Assembly: GCA_037189585.1 (NCBI GenBank)
Contig: JBBCJA010000034.1
Location: 1 to 64,000 of the forward strand
Origin: JAEXNA01 sp037189585
Lineage (GTDB): Bacteria > Vulcanimicrobiota > Xenobia > Xenobiales > JADMJV01
Length of the DNA: 64,000 nucleotides
Direction: 5' to 3'
A model generated the notes under the pieces. That model had not been told where the DNA came from. It ran no database searches and was given only the letters and a program-made list of their open reading frames with translations. Each line of letters opens with the position of its first letter. Within the stretch, counting starts at the first letter, position 1. The position numbers and the translations under genes are program-made. This document shows positions 8,963 through 18,304 of this stretch, piece by piece.

Positions 8963-10243
8963 AGGCTCCAGAGCCGCTAGCAGCGCGACCCTGGCCTCCT
9001 CCACGGTGCGATAGCGATCCCGGGGAGCTTTGGCCATCATGCGGGATAAGACACTGTCCACTTCGGGAGGTAGATGAGGAGCCAGCGAGGTCGGTTTGGG
9101 AGGCTCGAGATTACCGTGGCTGTACAAGAGCATCGGAACGGCTTCACCTAAGAAAGGTAGCCTGCCGACCAGCATCTCATAGGCCATGACTCCAAGGGTG
9201 TATTGATCGGCTCGTTCATCGGCTCCTTTGCCCACGATCGATTCGGGAGCGATGTACTTCGGCGTCCCCAGGGCCGCGCCGAAATCCGTGAGGGTTTTGG
9301 AGTCCACCGCGCGGGCCAGGCCAAAGTCCATCACTTTGACCCGCCAATCCGGCGTCAGCATCACGTTCTCCGGCTTAAGATCGCGATGAGCCACACCCTG
9401 CTGATGCGCGTAATCCACCGCCTGCATCAGCTGGGATAGAGTCTCTCGCAGGCGGCTCCAATCGCCGACTAATTCCGGGAGTTTCTCGGAGAGCAGTTGG
9501 CCTGGGATGTGCTCCATCACCATGTACAGCCTTTCGCCTTTCCAGCCCCAGTCGAGAGTCTCCACGATGCCGGGGTGGGCCAGTCGAGAGCAGACCTTGA
9601 TCTCGCGCTCGAACCGCTCGACGAATTCCGGCCGGTCGCGCAGCCAGGGAGCCATCACCTTGATAGCCACAGACTTTTCCATGTCCAGACTGTCATTGGG
9701 AACGGCCAGGTATACCTCTGCCATTCCGCCTTCGCCAAGACTATCGACCACACGATATCCGCCGACCGTCTCCATGACGAGAGAACGGCTACCTTCCACT
9801 GGCGGAGAGAAGGATTCGAGAAACACCTGGCGCTTGTGGCGGCGAGAGGCCACCCGTCCACCCAAACCCAGCAACAGCAGGGTGATGATGGTCCCCAGCA
9901 CGACCGCGGGCTTATATCTCACCAGATTTTTGGCCGCTTGCGTCCAGGTAGTCGCGGTCAGCTCGAGCACACCCGACGGGGGATAGACGCCTTTGGCGAA
10001 GTCGTTGCCCGAAACTGTGACATTGAGCGGCTCATGGTTTTCCAGACGCAAGGTCAAGGAGTACGTGCCGGGTTCTAGCGAGGTCAAGGGCTGTCCCGTC
10101 AAGCCGACGTACTGCAGGTCCGCCACTAGCACCCGCGCGCCGGGAGGGTACGTCCGAATCACCAGACCTCGCTCCTGCGATAGGCAAGGGGCGACGAAGA
10201 GGAGCATAAGAAGGAGAGAGTTTCGCCAGGTCATCCGGTTCAC
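8945..10243 (-). CDS. Ser/Thr protein kinase with extracytoplasmic PEGA domain, 432 aa
   Basis: Residues 1-22 are a signal-peptide-like hydrophobic segment. Residues ~27-90 form a PEGA-type beta domain (TYPPGARVLVADLQYVG...). A membrane helix spans ~112-130. The kinase domain covers ~163-432, with glycine loop GEGGMAEV (170-177), Lys195, HRDLKPEN (286-293) and DFG (306-308), so all catalytic residues are present and it should be active. The topology puts the PEGA domain outside and the kinase inside at the C-terminus, the reverse of common PknB-type kinases with a C-terminal sensor. The start is GTG 10243, one base after the TAG of the upstream kinase gene (ATG 10234 is an alternative), so the two are coupled. 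The final codons lie in the inverted-repeat element. Confidence 0.9.
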   Translation of the reverse strand: MNRMTWRNSLLLMLLFVAPCLSQERGLVIRTYPPGARVLVADLQYVGLTGQPLTSLEPGTYSLTLRLENHEPLNVTVSGNDFAKGVYPPSGVLELTATTWTQAAKNLVRYKPAVVLGTIITLLLLGLGGRVASRRHKRQVFLESFSPPVEGSRSLVMETVGGYRVVDSLGEGGMAEVYLAVPNDSLDMEKSVAIKVMAPWLRDRPEFVERFEREIKVCSRLAHPGIVETLDWGWKGERLYMVMEHIPGQLLSEKLPELVGDWSRLRETLSQLMQAVDYAHQQGVAHRDLKPENVMLTPDWRVKVMDFGLARAVDSKTLTDFGAALGTPKYIAPESIVGKGADERADQYTLGVMAYEMLVGRLPFLGEAVPMLLYSHGNLEPPKPTSLAPHLPPEVDSVLSRMMAKAPRDRYRTVEEARVALLAALEPLYPHP

Positions 10244-10244
10244 T

Positions 10245-11228
10245 CTAGCGGTTGAGCACCGTGATCACGGTCTCCAACTGGCCGTCCTCGTCGTCGAACC
10301 CTTCGAGCGCTTGGCACAGCGCTTCCACGGCGCCGGCTATGTCGGGAAAGCGCTCGGCGGGCTCTTTGGCCAGCATCTTGGCCACGACTTCCTCGAGCGT
10401 GCTCGGACATCCGCGCCGAAATTTACCGAGCTTAGGGGGCTCCCGGTAGAGGTGTTGCTCGATCACCTCCATTGAGGTGCCACGAAAAGGGCGATTGTCG
10501 GTGAGCAACTCGAAGACCGTGACACCCAGAGCGTACTGGTCGGTGGCGGGAGAGCTCTCTCCCTGGATCTGTTCGGGAGAAACGTAGAGGGGAGTCCCCA
10601 CCACCACGCCGGGGCGCGTCATGGCGGCGGCGTCCAGACTCTTGATGATCCCGAGGTCCATCAACTTGATCTGCCCCTCGCTGGTGAGAAAGACATTGTC
10701 GGGCTTGATGTCGCGGTGAACCATGTTCTGTTCGTGGAGATAGGCCAGAGCCGAGGCCAGGGCTTGCGTCAGCTCCACGACCTCTCGCTGGCTGATCGGG
10801 GGCTGGCGTCGCATCCGCTGGCGTAGTGTCTCGCCTTCCAACAGCTCGCTCACCATGAAGAGCCGCCCCTGTTCGTTTTCACCCCAGTCGTGAACTTTCG
10901 CTAGGTTGGGATGAGAGAGAGACAGCGATATTTGGATCTCTCGGAGGAAACGTTCCTGGGTCGCCGGATCGATCTTCTCTTTGTCCTGTTGCAGCTTCAT
11001 GGCGAGGCCCGGCCCATGCGGGTCGCCGGTCCGGCGAACCCGGAAAACTTCCGCGTAACCTCCCTCCCCGATCTTCTCCAGAATCTCGTAGCGCCCCACG
11101 AAGCTCTTTTCGATTGGTGGCTGGTCTAAAGAGAGTTCCCTGGGCCGGCGGAGGCGCCAGAAGGCCACGGCCGTTACAATAGCCGCGAGGCTCCCAATCC
11201 AGAGTTCCGTCGTCACTTTTCGAGCCAA
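10245..11228 (-). CDS. Membrane-anchored Ser/Thr protein kinase, 327 aa
   Basis: A single N-terminal membrane helix (~8-25) is followed directly by a kinase domain (~47-310) facing the cytoplasm: glycine loop GEGGYAEV (54-61), Lys78, HRDIKPDN (171-178), and DLG (191-193) in place of DFG, a tolerated variant. The protein ends with an acidic tail (FDDEDGQ). It has no sensor domain, so it may pair with the next gene, a PEGA-domain kinase whose GTG start falls immediately after this stop. It is divergent from the FHA-BTAD gene, whose FHA domain could read the Thr phosphorylation these kinases produce (inference from domain biology). Confidence 0.9.
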   Translation of the reverse strand: MARKVTTELWIGSLAAIVTAVAFWRLRRPRELSLDQPPIEKSFVGRYEILEKIGEGGYAEVFRVRRTGDPHGPGLAMKLQQDKEKIDPATQERFLREIQISLSLSHPNLAKVHDWGENEQGRLFMVSELLEGETLRQRMRRQPPISQREVVELTQALASALAYLHEQNMVHRDIKPDNVFLTSEGQIKLMDLGIIKSLDAAAMTRPGVVVGTPLYVSPEQIQGESSPATDQYALGVTVFELLTDNRPFRGTSMEVIEQHLYREPPKLGKFRRGCPSTLEEVVAKMLAKEPAERFPDIAGAVEALCQALEGFDDEDGQLETVITVLNR

Positions 11229-11361
11229 GGGGCGACCAAAGCCCCCTCGAGTGAGACCGCGCTAGATTTCGAATTTCGCCTTCCCGGCCGCCGCATGAAC
11301 CCTCCTACTATACCACGACCCGGCAAGGAAGGCGTGGCTCTCCAAGAGAACCGAGAGCGCT
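11229..11361. promoter_or_regulatory. Divergent promoter region (kinase pair / FHA-BTAD regulator)
   Basis: The 133-bp gap separates divergent starts and should contain both promoters. I could not identify a convincing -35/-10 pair or operator repeat. Confidence 0.4.
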
Positions 11362-12750
11362 ATGGTGGAACCACGAGAAGACGGCATGGGGGAGCCGGCG
11401 ACCGAGATTGTCGAACTGGATTATTCCGAGCTTGCCCACCCCTACTACGAATTGCAGATTCTCCAGGCCGACTCGGAGGAGTTCCGGCTCCCCTTCTTGC
11501 GCTCCACCATCCCGCTGGACGAGGAGAACGCCGGATTCCCCGGCGGTTCCCCGTGGACGGCGCTTCTGGATGGTGACCAGGTCAGGCTGGTGCATAAGGA
11601 AGGGTCCAACGGGGAGCTTGTTTTATCGGTGGGTCAGAGCGCGACCATCGAGAACGCCACCATCTTTCTCACCGATGTTCGCCAGCCTCCCATAGGCACA
11701 CTGGTGGGTATTAGCGCTCCCTACAATGGGAGAGTGTGGTCGCTGGGACAGCGGCAGACATGGCTGGGGCGTAAGGGGAAGCGCATCAACCACATCGAGC
11801 TGGCCCATCCCACGGTGTCGAGAAATCACGCCACCTTCTGGCCGGAATCCAACGGACAGGTCATCCTTTGGGCCGAAGCTTCGGGGCCACCCACCACACT
11901 CAACGGCAAAGAGATCCCTGCCGGTCAAAAGGCCAGACTCTCTCACGGGGACCTGCTGGGTTTTGGAGCCCTTCTGTTTCGCTTTCAAACCCTGGCCGAC
12001 CCCTCGAGCGGTGACGCCTGCCTATCGGTGTGTACACTCGGGTCCTTTTCGGTCTTTCTGGGCGGTAAGGACTTCGCCCCCGAGATCCGTAACGAAAAGG
12101 CCAGGTGGCTGTTGGCGGCGCTGGCCGTCAAGTGGGGAGAAGCGCGTTCGGTGGAGTGGCTTCTGGGCCAGTTCTGGCCCGACAGCTCGACTTCGCGGGC
12201 ACGAAAGAATCTGGGCTATACCCTGGGGCAGATCCGAGACGCGCTGGGCTTGGAGGAAGAAAACTTCGAATCCCTGGTCCTGCGAAACCAGAACTCGGTC
12301 GGACTTAATCCCGACCGCCTGGACAGCCACGACTACATGGAGGTTCATCGTCTGACCACAGGTGGCCAACCACTACCCTCCCGGACCGCCCTGGACCGCC
12401 TGCTGGCTCTCTATCAGGGCCCTTTCCTGGCTGACTGCCCGGAGGAGTGGGCCGAGACGGCTCGGTTGAGCCTGGAGAAGGCGGTGGTCCGTAGCCTGCT
12501 CTCCTCGGCTCGAACCTTCGCCGAAGTCCATGACTTGGAGGCCGTGGAGCTATCTTTCGACAAGGCGCTCGAGATCGACCCGGTGCGTGAAGAAGGAGCA
12601 CAAGTCATGATGGAGGCGGCACTCGCGGCTGGGAAGCCCGAGCGTGCCGTCGCCGCCTACCAGAAAGTAGAGCGAGCGCTCAAGCTCTATGACGCCGAGC
12701 CCAGCACCGACTTGGTGAAGCTTTACTACCGGGCCAATTTAGGATTGTGA
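11362..12750 (+). CDS. FHA-domain / BTAD-type transcriptional regulator, 462 aa
   Basis: The N-terminal ~125 residues are uncharacterised. An FHA domain at ~130-215 carries the phosphothreonine-binding signature (LGRKGKRINHIELAHPTVSRNHATF, seen as GR, S-R-N-H and a terminal N-G-K-E loop). Residues ~225-310 resemble an OmpR/SARP winged-helix DNA-binding region (RNEKARWLLAALAV, FWPDSSTSRARKNL). The C-terminal ~145 residues match the bacterial transcriptional activation domain (BTAD), ending in a TPR-like YQKVERALKLYDAEPS. This is a SARP-like DNA-binding activator with an FHA module, so phosphorylation by the divergently encoded kinases is a natural control route (inference). ATG 11362 follows a purine-rich GAGAGCG stretch. 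Confidence 0.87.
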   Translation: MVEPREDGMGEPATEIVELDYSELAHPYYELQILQADSEEFRLPFLRSTIPLDEENAGFPGGSPWTALLDGDQVRLVHKEGSNGELVLSVGQSATIENATIFLTDVRQPPIGTLVGISAPYNGRVWSLGQRQTWLGRKGKRINHIELAHPTVSRNHATFWPESNGQVILWAEASGPPTTLNGKEIPAGQKARLSHGDLLGFGALLFRFQTLADPSSGDACLSVCTLGSFSVFLGGKDFAPEIRNEKARWLLAALAVKWGEARSVEWLLGQFWPDSSTSRARKNLGYTLGQIRDALGLEEENFESLVLRNQNSVGLNPDRLDSHDYMEVHRLTTGGQPLPSRTALDRLLALYQGPFLADCPEEWAETARLSLEKAVVRSLLSSARTFAEVHDLEAVELSFDKALEIDPVREEGAQVMMEAALAAGKPERAVAAYQKVERALKLYDAEPSTDLVKLYYRANLGL

Positions 12751-12833
12751 CCGGCGCCGTGGCACACCTATCCGCAGAAAGGTGGCCCTCGCTGCCTGAC
12801 TACTATTCCACTTCGAGGCTCGCTCCAGGTGTG

Positions 12834-14735
12834 TCAGTCCAGGACGACCTGTTGGCCGGCCCGGATGGTTTCAATCAGCTCGGCGGGGTCGTCGGACTTG
12901 CGGAGCTTTTCCAGGACATACTCACTTTCGAACAGGCCGACGATGTCGGCCAGCAGCAGCGGCTGCAAGCGCCCCATGGCGGTCGGCGTGAGTAAGATGA
13001 AGAATAGCTCGACGCGATTCTGAGAACCCTTCACGGCCACCCCCTCGCCGGATCGGGCGAAGACCAGGATGGGTTTTTCCAACTGGGGAAACCGGGCGTG
13101 CGACACGGCCACTCCGTACCCGAAGCACTCCGCGGTCATGGCTTCTCGCCGGGACACGGATTCGACGATCTTCTCGCTGGGTAGAGGCCACTCTTCCGGG
13201 GGCACGTTGTCCACGATGGCACGGACCGCCTCGGAGACGGTACGGGACTGGAAGTCCAGCACGATCCTCCCGGGGCTGAGAGCGTCGGCGAGCGAGACGA
13301 ACGGACCGGCTCTCACTGTGTCGAATTCGTCGCTAATTTTGCCGACGATCTCCTCGAGCACGTCCTCGATGGTGATGATTCCGGTCCACTGGTCGTTCTC
13401 GTCGTGCACCGCGGCGATCTGTTCGAAGCGGCGTTGGAAAAGAGCCAGCAGGTCCTCGATGAGGGTTTCTTCGCGGGTTTTCATGCAGGGCCGCGCGAGT
13501 TCGCGGAGCTGAGGCGAAGTCAGCTCCTGGATGTCCTCGCTCAGGACAAGGTCCTTGATATGGACGATCCCGAGGGGGCTCGGCGAGTTGCCTTCCACTA
13601 GGGGATAGCGCGAGAACCGCTTCCGCCGCATCGTCTCGAGGTTCTCTTTCCAAGGGAGCTCCAGGTCGAGGCTGCAAAGGTCGTCGCGCCTGCGCATGGT
13701 CTCTTTCACCTTCATCGTGCCGACATCGATGATGTTCTCGATGAGGAGGAGACGGCGAAAGGGGATCAGGCCGAGGCTTTCGGTGCGCTTGAACAGCATC
13801 TTCAGCTCCGCGCGCCGAGGCCGCAGCAGGGAGTAGATGACGCAGGCCAGGAGAATCAGCACGATCAGTGCCAGGGAGACGACGACGGGGACCTTGTACA
13901 CGTCGGAGAGCAGCATCTTGATGCCCAGGATCACGATGATCGAAGCGAAACCGTAGTGCAGCGCGTGAAACATCTGCATGATTCCCGCAACCGCGAAGTA
14001 CAGCGCGCGCAAACCGAGCATGGCGAAGATGTTGGAAGTATAGACGATGAAAGGATCTTGTGTGATCGCGAAGATGGCCGGAATGGAGTCGACCGCGAAA
14101 ATGATGTCGGAAGACTCCACCGCCAGCAGGGTGAGAAATAGCGGAGTCGCCCACCAGCGTCCATCCCTGCGAACGAAGAAGCGGTCCCCTTGAAAGCTGG
14201 TCGTCACGGGAACCACGCGCCGAAAATGACGAATTAGCCAGTTCTTCTCGGCGTCGTAGGCCTCTTCGCGCCGGCGCATCATGGCGATTCCGGTCACCAC
14301 CAGGAAGGTCCCGAAGACGTAGATGGTCCAGTGGAAACGCTCCATCAACGCTAGCCCACCGACGATGAATATTACCCGCATGACGATAGCGCCGATGATG
14401 CCCCAAAATAGCACCTTGTGCTGGTACGCCGGCGGAACGTGGAAGTAGCTGAAGACGAGAATGAAGACGAACACGTTGTCGATACTCAGCGATTTCTCGA
14501 CCAAGTACCCCGTCAAAAATTCCAAACCCGCTTCCGAACCGCGTTCGTAGAAGAGCACGATGCCAATGTTGAAGAGCAACGCGAGCCCAGTCCAGACCGC
14601 GAACCATGTCAGCGCCTCCTTCATTCCGATCACGTGGGGACGGCGATGCATAATCCCCAGGTCCAGGGCCAACATCGCCACAATGAACAGGGAAAAGCCG
14701 CCCCATAGCCATACTTCCGTGCTAACGCCAGCCAT
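12834..14735 (-). CDS. TerC family membrane protein fused to CBS pair and PTS EIIA-2-like domain, 633 aa
   Basis: Residues ~1-300 are a TerC-family membrane region with eight or nine helices and the hallmark charged motifs LSIDNVFVF and SSDIIFAVDSIPA. TerC proteins are implicated in tellurite resistance and manganese export. Residues ~330-460 form a CBS-pair module of the CorC/CNNM kind (SRYPLVEG, GIVHIKDL, GIITIEDVLEEIVGKISDEFD). Residues ~480-630 resemble a fructose-type PTS EIIA domain, with GVAVSHARF giving the candidate phosphorylated His546. TerC-CBS fusions are known (YegH/YoaE type), but the EIIA tail is unusual and suggests control by phosphorylation or nucleotide state. The final ~85 residues are conserved-looking, not random. 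The gene is divergent from a double universal stress protein. Confidence 0.88.
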   Translation of the reverse strand: MAGVSTEVWLWGGFSLFIVAMLALDLGIMHRRPHVIGMKEALTWFAVWTGLALLFNIGIVLFYERGSEAGLEFLTGYLVEKSLSIDNVFVFILVFSYFHVPPAYQHKVLFWGIIGAIVMRVIFIVGGLALMERFHWTIYVFGTFLVVTGIAMMRRREEAYDAEKNWLIRHFRRVVPVTTSFQGDRFFVRRDGRWWATPLFLTLLAVESSDIIFAVDSIPAIFAITQDPFIVYTSNIFAMLGLRALYFAVAGIMQMFHALHYGFASIIVILGIKMLLSDVYKVPVVVSLALIVLILLACVIYSLLRPRRAELKMLFKRTESLGLIPFRRLLLIENIIDVGTMKVKETMRRRDDLCSLDLELPWKENLETMRRKRFSRYPLVEGNSPSPLGIVHIKDLVLSEDIQELTSPQLRELARPCMKTREETLIEDLLALFQRRFEQIAAVHDENDQWTGIITIEDVLEEIVGKISDEFDTVRAGPFVSLADALSPGRIVLDFQSRTVSEAVRAIVDNVPPEEWPLPSEKIVESVSRREAMTAECFGYGVAVSHARFPQLEKPILVFARSGEGVAVKGSQNRVELFFILLTPTAMGRLQPLLLADIVGLFESEYVLEKLRKSDDPAELIETIRAGQQVVLD

Positions 14736-14920
14736 CAGTGGTCGCCCTTCGCGTCAAGTGTCGTCGTACCGAGCGGATTCCGCCTATACTCAGTCAGTAT
14801 ACTCTCCCCTCCAGTTATCGGGAGTATACCTTGGTTTAGCCCCCCCCGATTCTTGTGGAATCCTCCCGGGTCCTAAGAAACATCTCTCTCGCCAGCGAGA
14901 TAAACCGACCATAGGATGTG

Positions 14921-15727
14921 ATGACACAGGATGCTCGCATACTCGTTCCGACGGATGGCTCGAAGCGGTCCCTGTGCGTCCTCCCCTGGCTTCGAGTCAT
15001 CGCCGAAGCCATTCCGGAAGCCAATTTTGAAATCCTGAGATGCGTCGAGGGCAGTCACGACTCTATCGACGACCATGAGGGGATTTGGAACGATTTCGAC
15101 GAGGCCCGACTGGCCCGTACCACCGTGCGTGGAGGACGGCCCATCCATCAGATCCTCGAACGCAGCCACGGCTTCGACATGGTCGTTATGGCTAGCAAGG
15201 GCCGGGGAGTGTTGGGTCGGTGGCTGTGGGGCGGCGTGACCACTCGCGTCGCTCGCGAGTGCGAGGTTCCGGTTATGGTGATAGGCGGAAGCTGCGACCC
15301 GGATGCCGCAGACTCCCCGCCCAACCTGAAGAGGATTCTGGTCGCGCTCGACAACTCTCCCGAAGCCGAGAGAACTCTCTTTCAGGCCGCACGCTTGGCC
15401 GAGAGGTTTGGTTCGACGCTACATCTCCATCAGAGGGTCAGTCCGCCCGTTTTACCTGACAGGGGTGCGCTGATCGCCCAGAACGCGGACCTCCTGGCGG
15501 TGGTGGCTCACTGGCGGCGGAAGTGCGCAACGCTAGGGAAAATCAGAACACGGCTGGCCTTCCGCCAGAGTGCGTATTCCCCGGGAATCCTCGAGTACGC
15601 CGACGAGATATCAGCAGGCCTCGTCGTGATGGGACGTCGTCAGGAAGAACCGTTCTGGGCCCTCTCGGCGGGCATCATTCAAGACGTGATGCGCCAGGCG
15701 CGATGCCCTGTATTGGTAACTCTCTAG
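14921..15727 (+). CDS. Tandem universal stress protein (UspA), 268 aa
   Basis: Two UspA folds in one chain. The first (~1-125) begins RILVPTDGS and ends with the ATP-binding pattern GRGVLGRWLWGG...VPVMVIG. The second (~137-268) begins RILVALDNSPEAE and lacks the glycine pattern near its end, so probably only the first binds ATP. A GTG at 14918 is directly before the ATG at 14921; ATG is preferred. It is divergent from the TerC fusion, and a shared stress response is plausible. Confidence 0.88.
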   Translation: MTQDARILVPTDGSKRSLCVLPWLRVIAEAIPEANFEILRCVEGSHDSIDDHEGIWNDFDEARLARTTVRGGRPIHQILERSHGFDMVVMASKGRGVLGRWLWGGVTTRVARECEVPVMVIGGSCDPDAADSPPNLKRILVALDNSPEAERTLFQAARLAERFGSTLHLHQRVSPPVLPDRGALIAQNADLLAVVAHWRRKCATLGKIRTRLAFRQSAYSPGILEYADEISAGLVVMGRRQEEPFWALSAGIIQDVMRQARCPVLVTL

Positions 15728-15787
15728 CGAGCGATCAGGGTGCTCATTCCCGGAACTGATCAACCATGGAACTCCATGATGTACAAT

Positions 15788-16657
15788 CTACAGGAGATCG
15801 TACATGCTTCGGTCGCGGGGGGTGTCGTCCACTAGCACCGCCATGGTTTGCCCATTGGGAGAAATTAGGACTTCTGTCGTTCTGCCCGATTCGTGGGAGC
15901 CAAGAATCGTGCCGCTCTCCTCGGCTCGGTAATAGGCCAAATATTTATAGCTCGTCTGGGAGTTCTCTTGCCCCGGAAGCCTGTCGATAAGGCTCTCTCC
16001 GAACCGGGTTTGTGAGTGAGCCAAGCGCTCTCGCCCCGGTGTCATGTCGATACGAGTCTCTCCGAACGAGGTGGACTCCGAGAACGGCTCGAAACCGGAA
16101 GACCATGTTCTTCCATAGTGACCGAGACGACTGTCTTTATCTGTAAGGGAATTGTCGTACTGACCGTATCCGAAGACGAAACTTTCCACCTGCTGGCGAA
16201 CCGTTTCGCCTTCTTTGAGAATCCGTTTCTCCTCGACCGACATCTCCTTGCCGGGCGTGACCTCGACCACCCTGACCTTCTCCGGCTCGCGATGGAATGC
16301 TTGATTGACCGAAGCCAAACGCGACTTGCCCTCTAAGTTGAGCACCGTCTCCGGAGTGAGCGGCTGCTCTTTAGGAAGCGTCTGGGTGGCGTCTTGGCGT
16401 GATAACGGCGTGTAGGGCGCGGATTGCCATTGAGGCGAGGGCAAGAGCCTATGCCCCACTTCGTGAGCGATGATATCATCGAAGGACTGAGTTGTCCCCT
16501 TGAGTGCAGCATAGAATCGAGTTTTGCCCAGGTGCGACTCGTCGGATACCGCCAGAAAGTCTTCATCGAGTGGAGACTCTTTCTGGAGCCGAATCGACTT
16601 GAAGTCAACCTGAGCTTTCTTCGGCCCGGATGTTTCTGTGAAAGCTTGGAGTCTCAT
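15788..16657 (-). CDS. Putative zinc metalloprotease-like protein (HEVGH), 289 aa
   Basis: The only recognisable feature is IIAHEVGHRLLP near residue 64-75, a zincin HExxH motif set in a helix-like context. The remainder is polar and has repeated phrases in its C-terminal half (FGETRIDMTPG, FGESLIDRLPG, plus GLPGQENS-like runs), giving a repeat of about 20 residues. There is no signal peptide or membrane segment. I do not recognise a family and see no certain third zinc ligand. It lies among other soluble, effector-like genes (hydrolase, second HExxH protein), so export to another cell is possible but unproven. Confidence 0.6.
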   Translation of the reverse strand: MRLQAFTETSGPKKAQVDFKSIRLQKESPLDEDFLAVSDESHLGKTRFYAALKGTTQSFDDIIAHEVGHRLLPSPQWQSAPYTPLSRQDATQTLPKEQPLTPETVLNLEGKSRLASVNQAFHREPEKVRVVEVTPGKEMSVEEKRILKEGETVRQQVESFVFGYGQYDNSLTDKDSRLGHYGRTWSSGFEPFSESTSFGETRIDMTPGRERLAHSQTRFGESLIDRLPGQENSQTSYKYLAYYRAEESGTILGSHESGRTTEVLISPNGQTMAVLVDDTPRDRSMYDLL

Positions 16658-16832
16658 GCTGGGGTCCTCACCACGTTGATGTTGGACTTAGGATACGCGC
16701 CCCTGATGGTCTCGCAATGGGATCTCCTATCCACGTATTGCTAGTTTGTTAATTTTGCGCGCCCAGGAGACTATTTCGACAGGCTCCTAAGGCATCTGCG
16801 ACGTGACCTGACGTTTGGAGCGAATTCTGGAG

Positions 16833-18230
16833 TTAGGCAACGGCCTTTTTAGAGGCCACCGCGCCTAAGCAGAAGTCCGCGATCAGCTCTTGTACCTTGG
16901 GATTCCAGGTCAGGCCGACGTGCCCGCCGTGCTCGAGAACGCGAGCGACCTCGAGCTCTCCCGTGGGGAGGTCCCGCAGAGTAGCCACGTCATCAGTGGA
17001 GAGAATGTAGTCGTCGGCCGAGGCTAGCGCCAAAACGGACGTATTCTCGATCGCCTCGATGGCCTCGCTAAAGCTGTAGCGCTCCGCCATCTCCTCCGGG
17101 GTGAGACCTTCCCGGCGAAGCCACGGGTCCTGGCTCATCCAACCCTGGGAGAACTCGTCGTAGGTGAAGTTGGTGACCTGTTGGTCGTGTTTTTGGCGAA
17201 GCTTGTGGCGCTCCCACCAGTTAGCGTCCTTGTACTCCTGAGTGTTGCGGGGAAGTTTGTTGTGGCCCAGTTGAGGATCGACGATCTCGATCATCTCTTT
17301 AAGCCCGTCGCGACTTCCGTACTTGTCGGACATCTCGATCTCGGTGATGTTTTGGCCTGGTCCGCGTTGGGCCAGGTCGCTTTGTAGGAAACCCTCGTAG
17401 CCGTGCTTTTTGACCTGGTTCTTATATTGCAGACCGGTCTGAGTGATGGAGCCGGAGCCTTGGCGATAGGCCTCTCGCAAGCCGTCGAGCTCGAGCATGG
17501 AGTGGGAAAGGTTCTCGGGAGGGGAGATGGCGGCCAGACCGCCGTCGACCAGTCGCTCGGAGCTCTCCTCGTCTAAGCGGATGAAGTTGGCTCCGTGCAG
17601 GGCGCCGTATGAGTAGCCGGCTATAGATACGTGCCGGAAAAGGTCGGGGAACTGCTCCTTGACCTTTTCTAGCGCTTGGCGGGTCCAGAGGGCGTCGACT
17701 CGCGGATTGCCCGGATTGAAAAAAGGCTTATCCTCCAACATTTCAGGAGAGAGCGAGTTGGGCATGAGCAGGTAGTTCATACCGCGCTCCAAGGCGATCT
17801 TCTTGAAGTTGTTCGCGTGACCACCGCCTCCGCCACTATGTATCCCGGGAAAGATCACAAGCATAGGAGCGTCGGGTCCGTTGTGAGCTCCGAGGAGAAG
17901 CTCGACCTTCTCGGCATAGTAGTCGGGGACGGAGACTTCGATCTTCTGCTCCCCCTTGGGCAGCTCCACTCGTCCGGCGGCCACGCCTGAGGCGACCGTG
18001 GCGACATAGGGGTCGATGGGATGGAAGTCGAGTTCGGCGACCCGCTTGCGGGTGTCTTCCATCGAGTCCAGAGCTTTTTCACCAGATCTCCGCCCAACCT
18101 CGACCAGATCGCCCTCGCCGGGGACGGGTGCGATCAATTCCTCCCACTGTTGGCGGGTGGGAGCGGCGACGTCCCGAGGGAACGCTTGGAGCGTTCGCTG
18201 AGGGAGACTATGAGCGGAACTGACTAGCAC
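16833..18230 (-). CDS. Alpha/beta hydrolase, 465 aa
   Basis: The catalytic set of an alpha/beta hydrolase is visible. The oxyanion region is LVIFPGIHSGGGGGH (~118-132), the nucleophile elbow GYSYGA is near 200, the acid is in ASADDYILS (~415) and the histidine in LEHGGHVG (~438). Such proteins are esterases, lipases or peptidases; the substrate is unknown. The first ~60 residues are polar (MLVSSAHSLPQRT...) with no Sec signal. A long helical insertion rich in charged residues lies between the nucleophile and acid. The gene is divergent from the lethal-factor-like HExxH gene (18305), so the two may share regulation. Confidence 0.82.
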   Translation of the reverse strand: MLVSSAHSLPQRTLQAFPRDVAAPTRQQWEELIAPVPGEGDLVEVGRRSGEKALDSMEDTRKRVAELDFHPIDPYVATVASGVAAGRVELPKGEQKIEVSVPDYYAEKVELLLGAHNGPDAPMLVIFPGIHSGGGGGHANNFKKIALERGMNYLLMPNSLSPEMLEDKPFFNPGNPRVDALWTRQALEKVKEQFPDLFRHVSIAGYSYGALHGANFIRLDEESSERLVDGGLAAISPPENLSHSMLELDGLREAYRQGSGSITQTGLQYKNQVKKHGYEGFLQSDLAQRGPGQNITEIEMSDKYGSRDGLKEMIEIVDPQLGHNKLPRNTQEYKDANWWERHKLRQKHDQQVTNFTYDEFSQGWMSQDPWLRREGLTPEEMAERYSFSEAIEAIENTSVLALASADDYILSTDDVATLRDLPTGELEVARVLEHGGHVGLTWNPKVQELIADFCLGAVASKKAVA

Positions 18231-18304
18231 AATACACTTTGGACCTTAGCCTAAGGTAACCGAACGGGTTCGGCGGATGAGCACCAAAAGGTAAACATGT
18301 TCCC

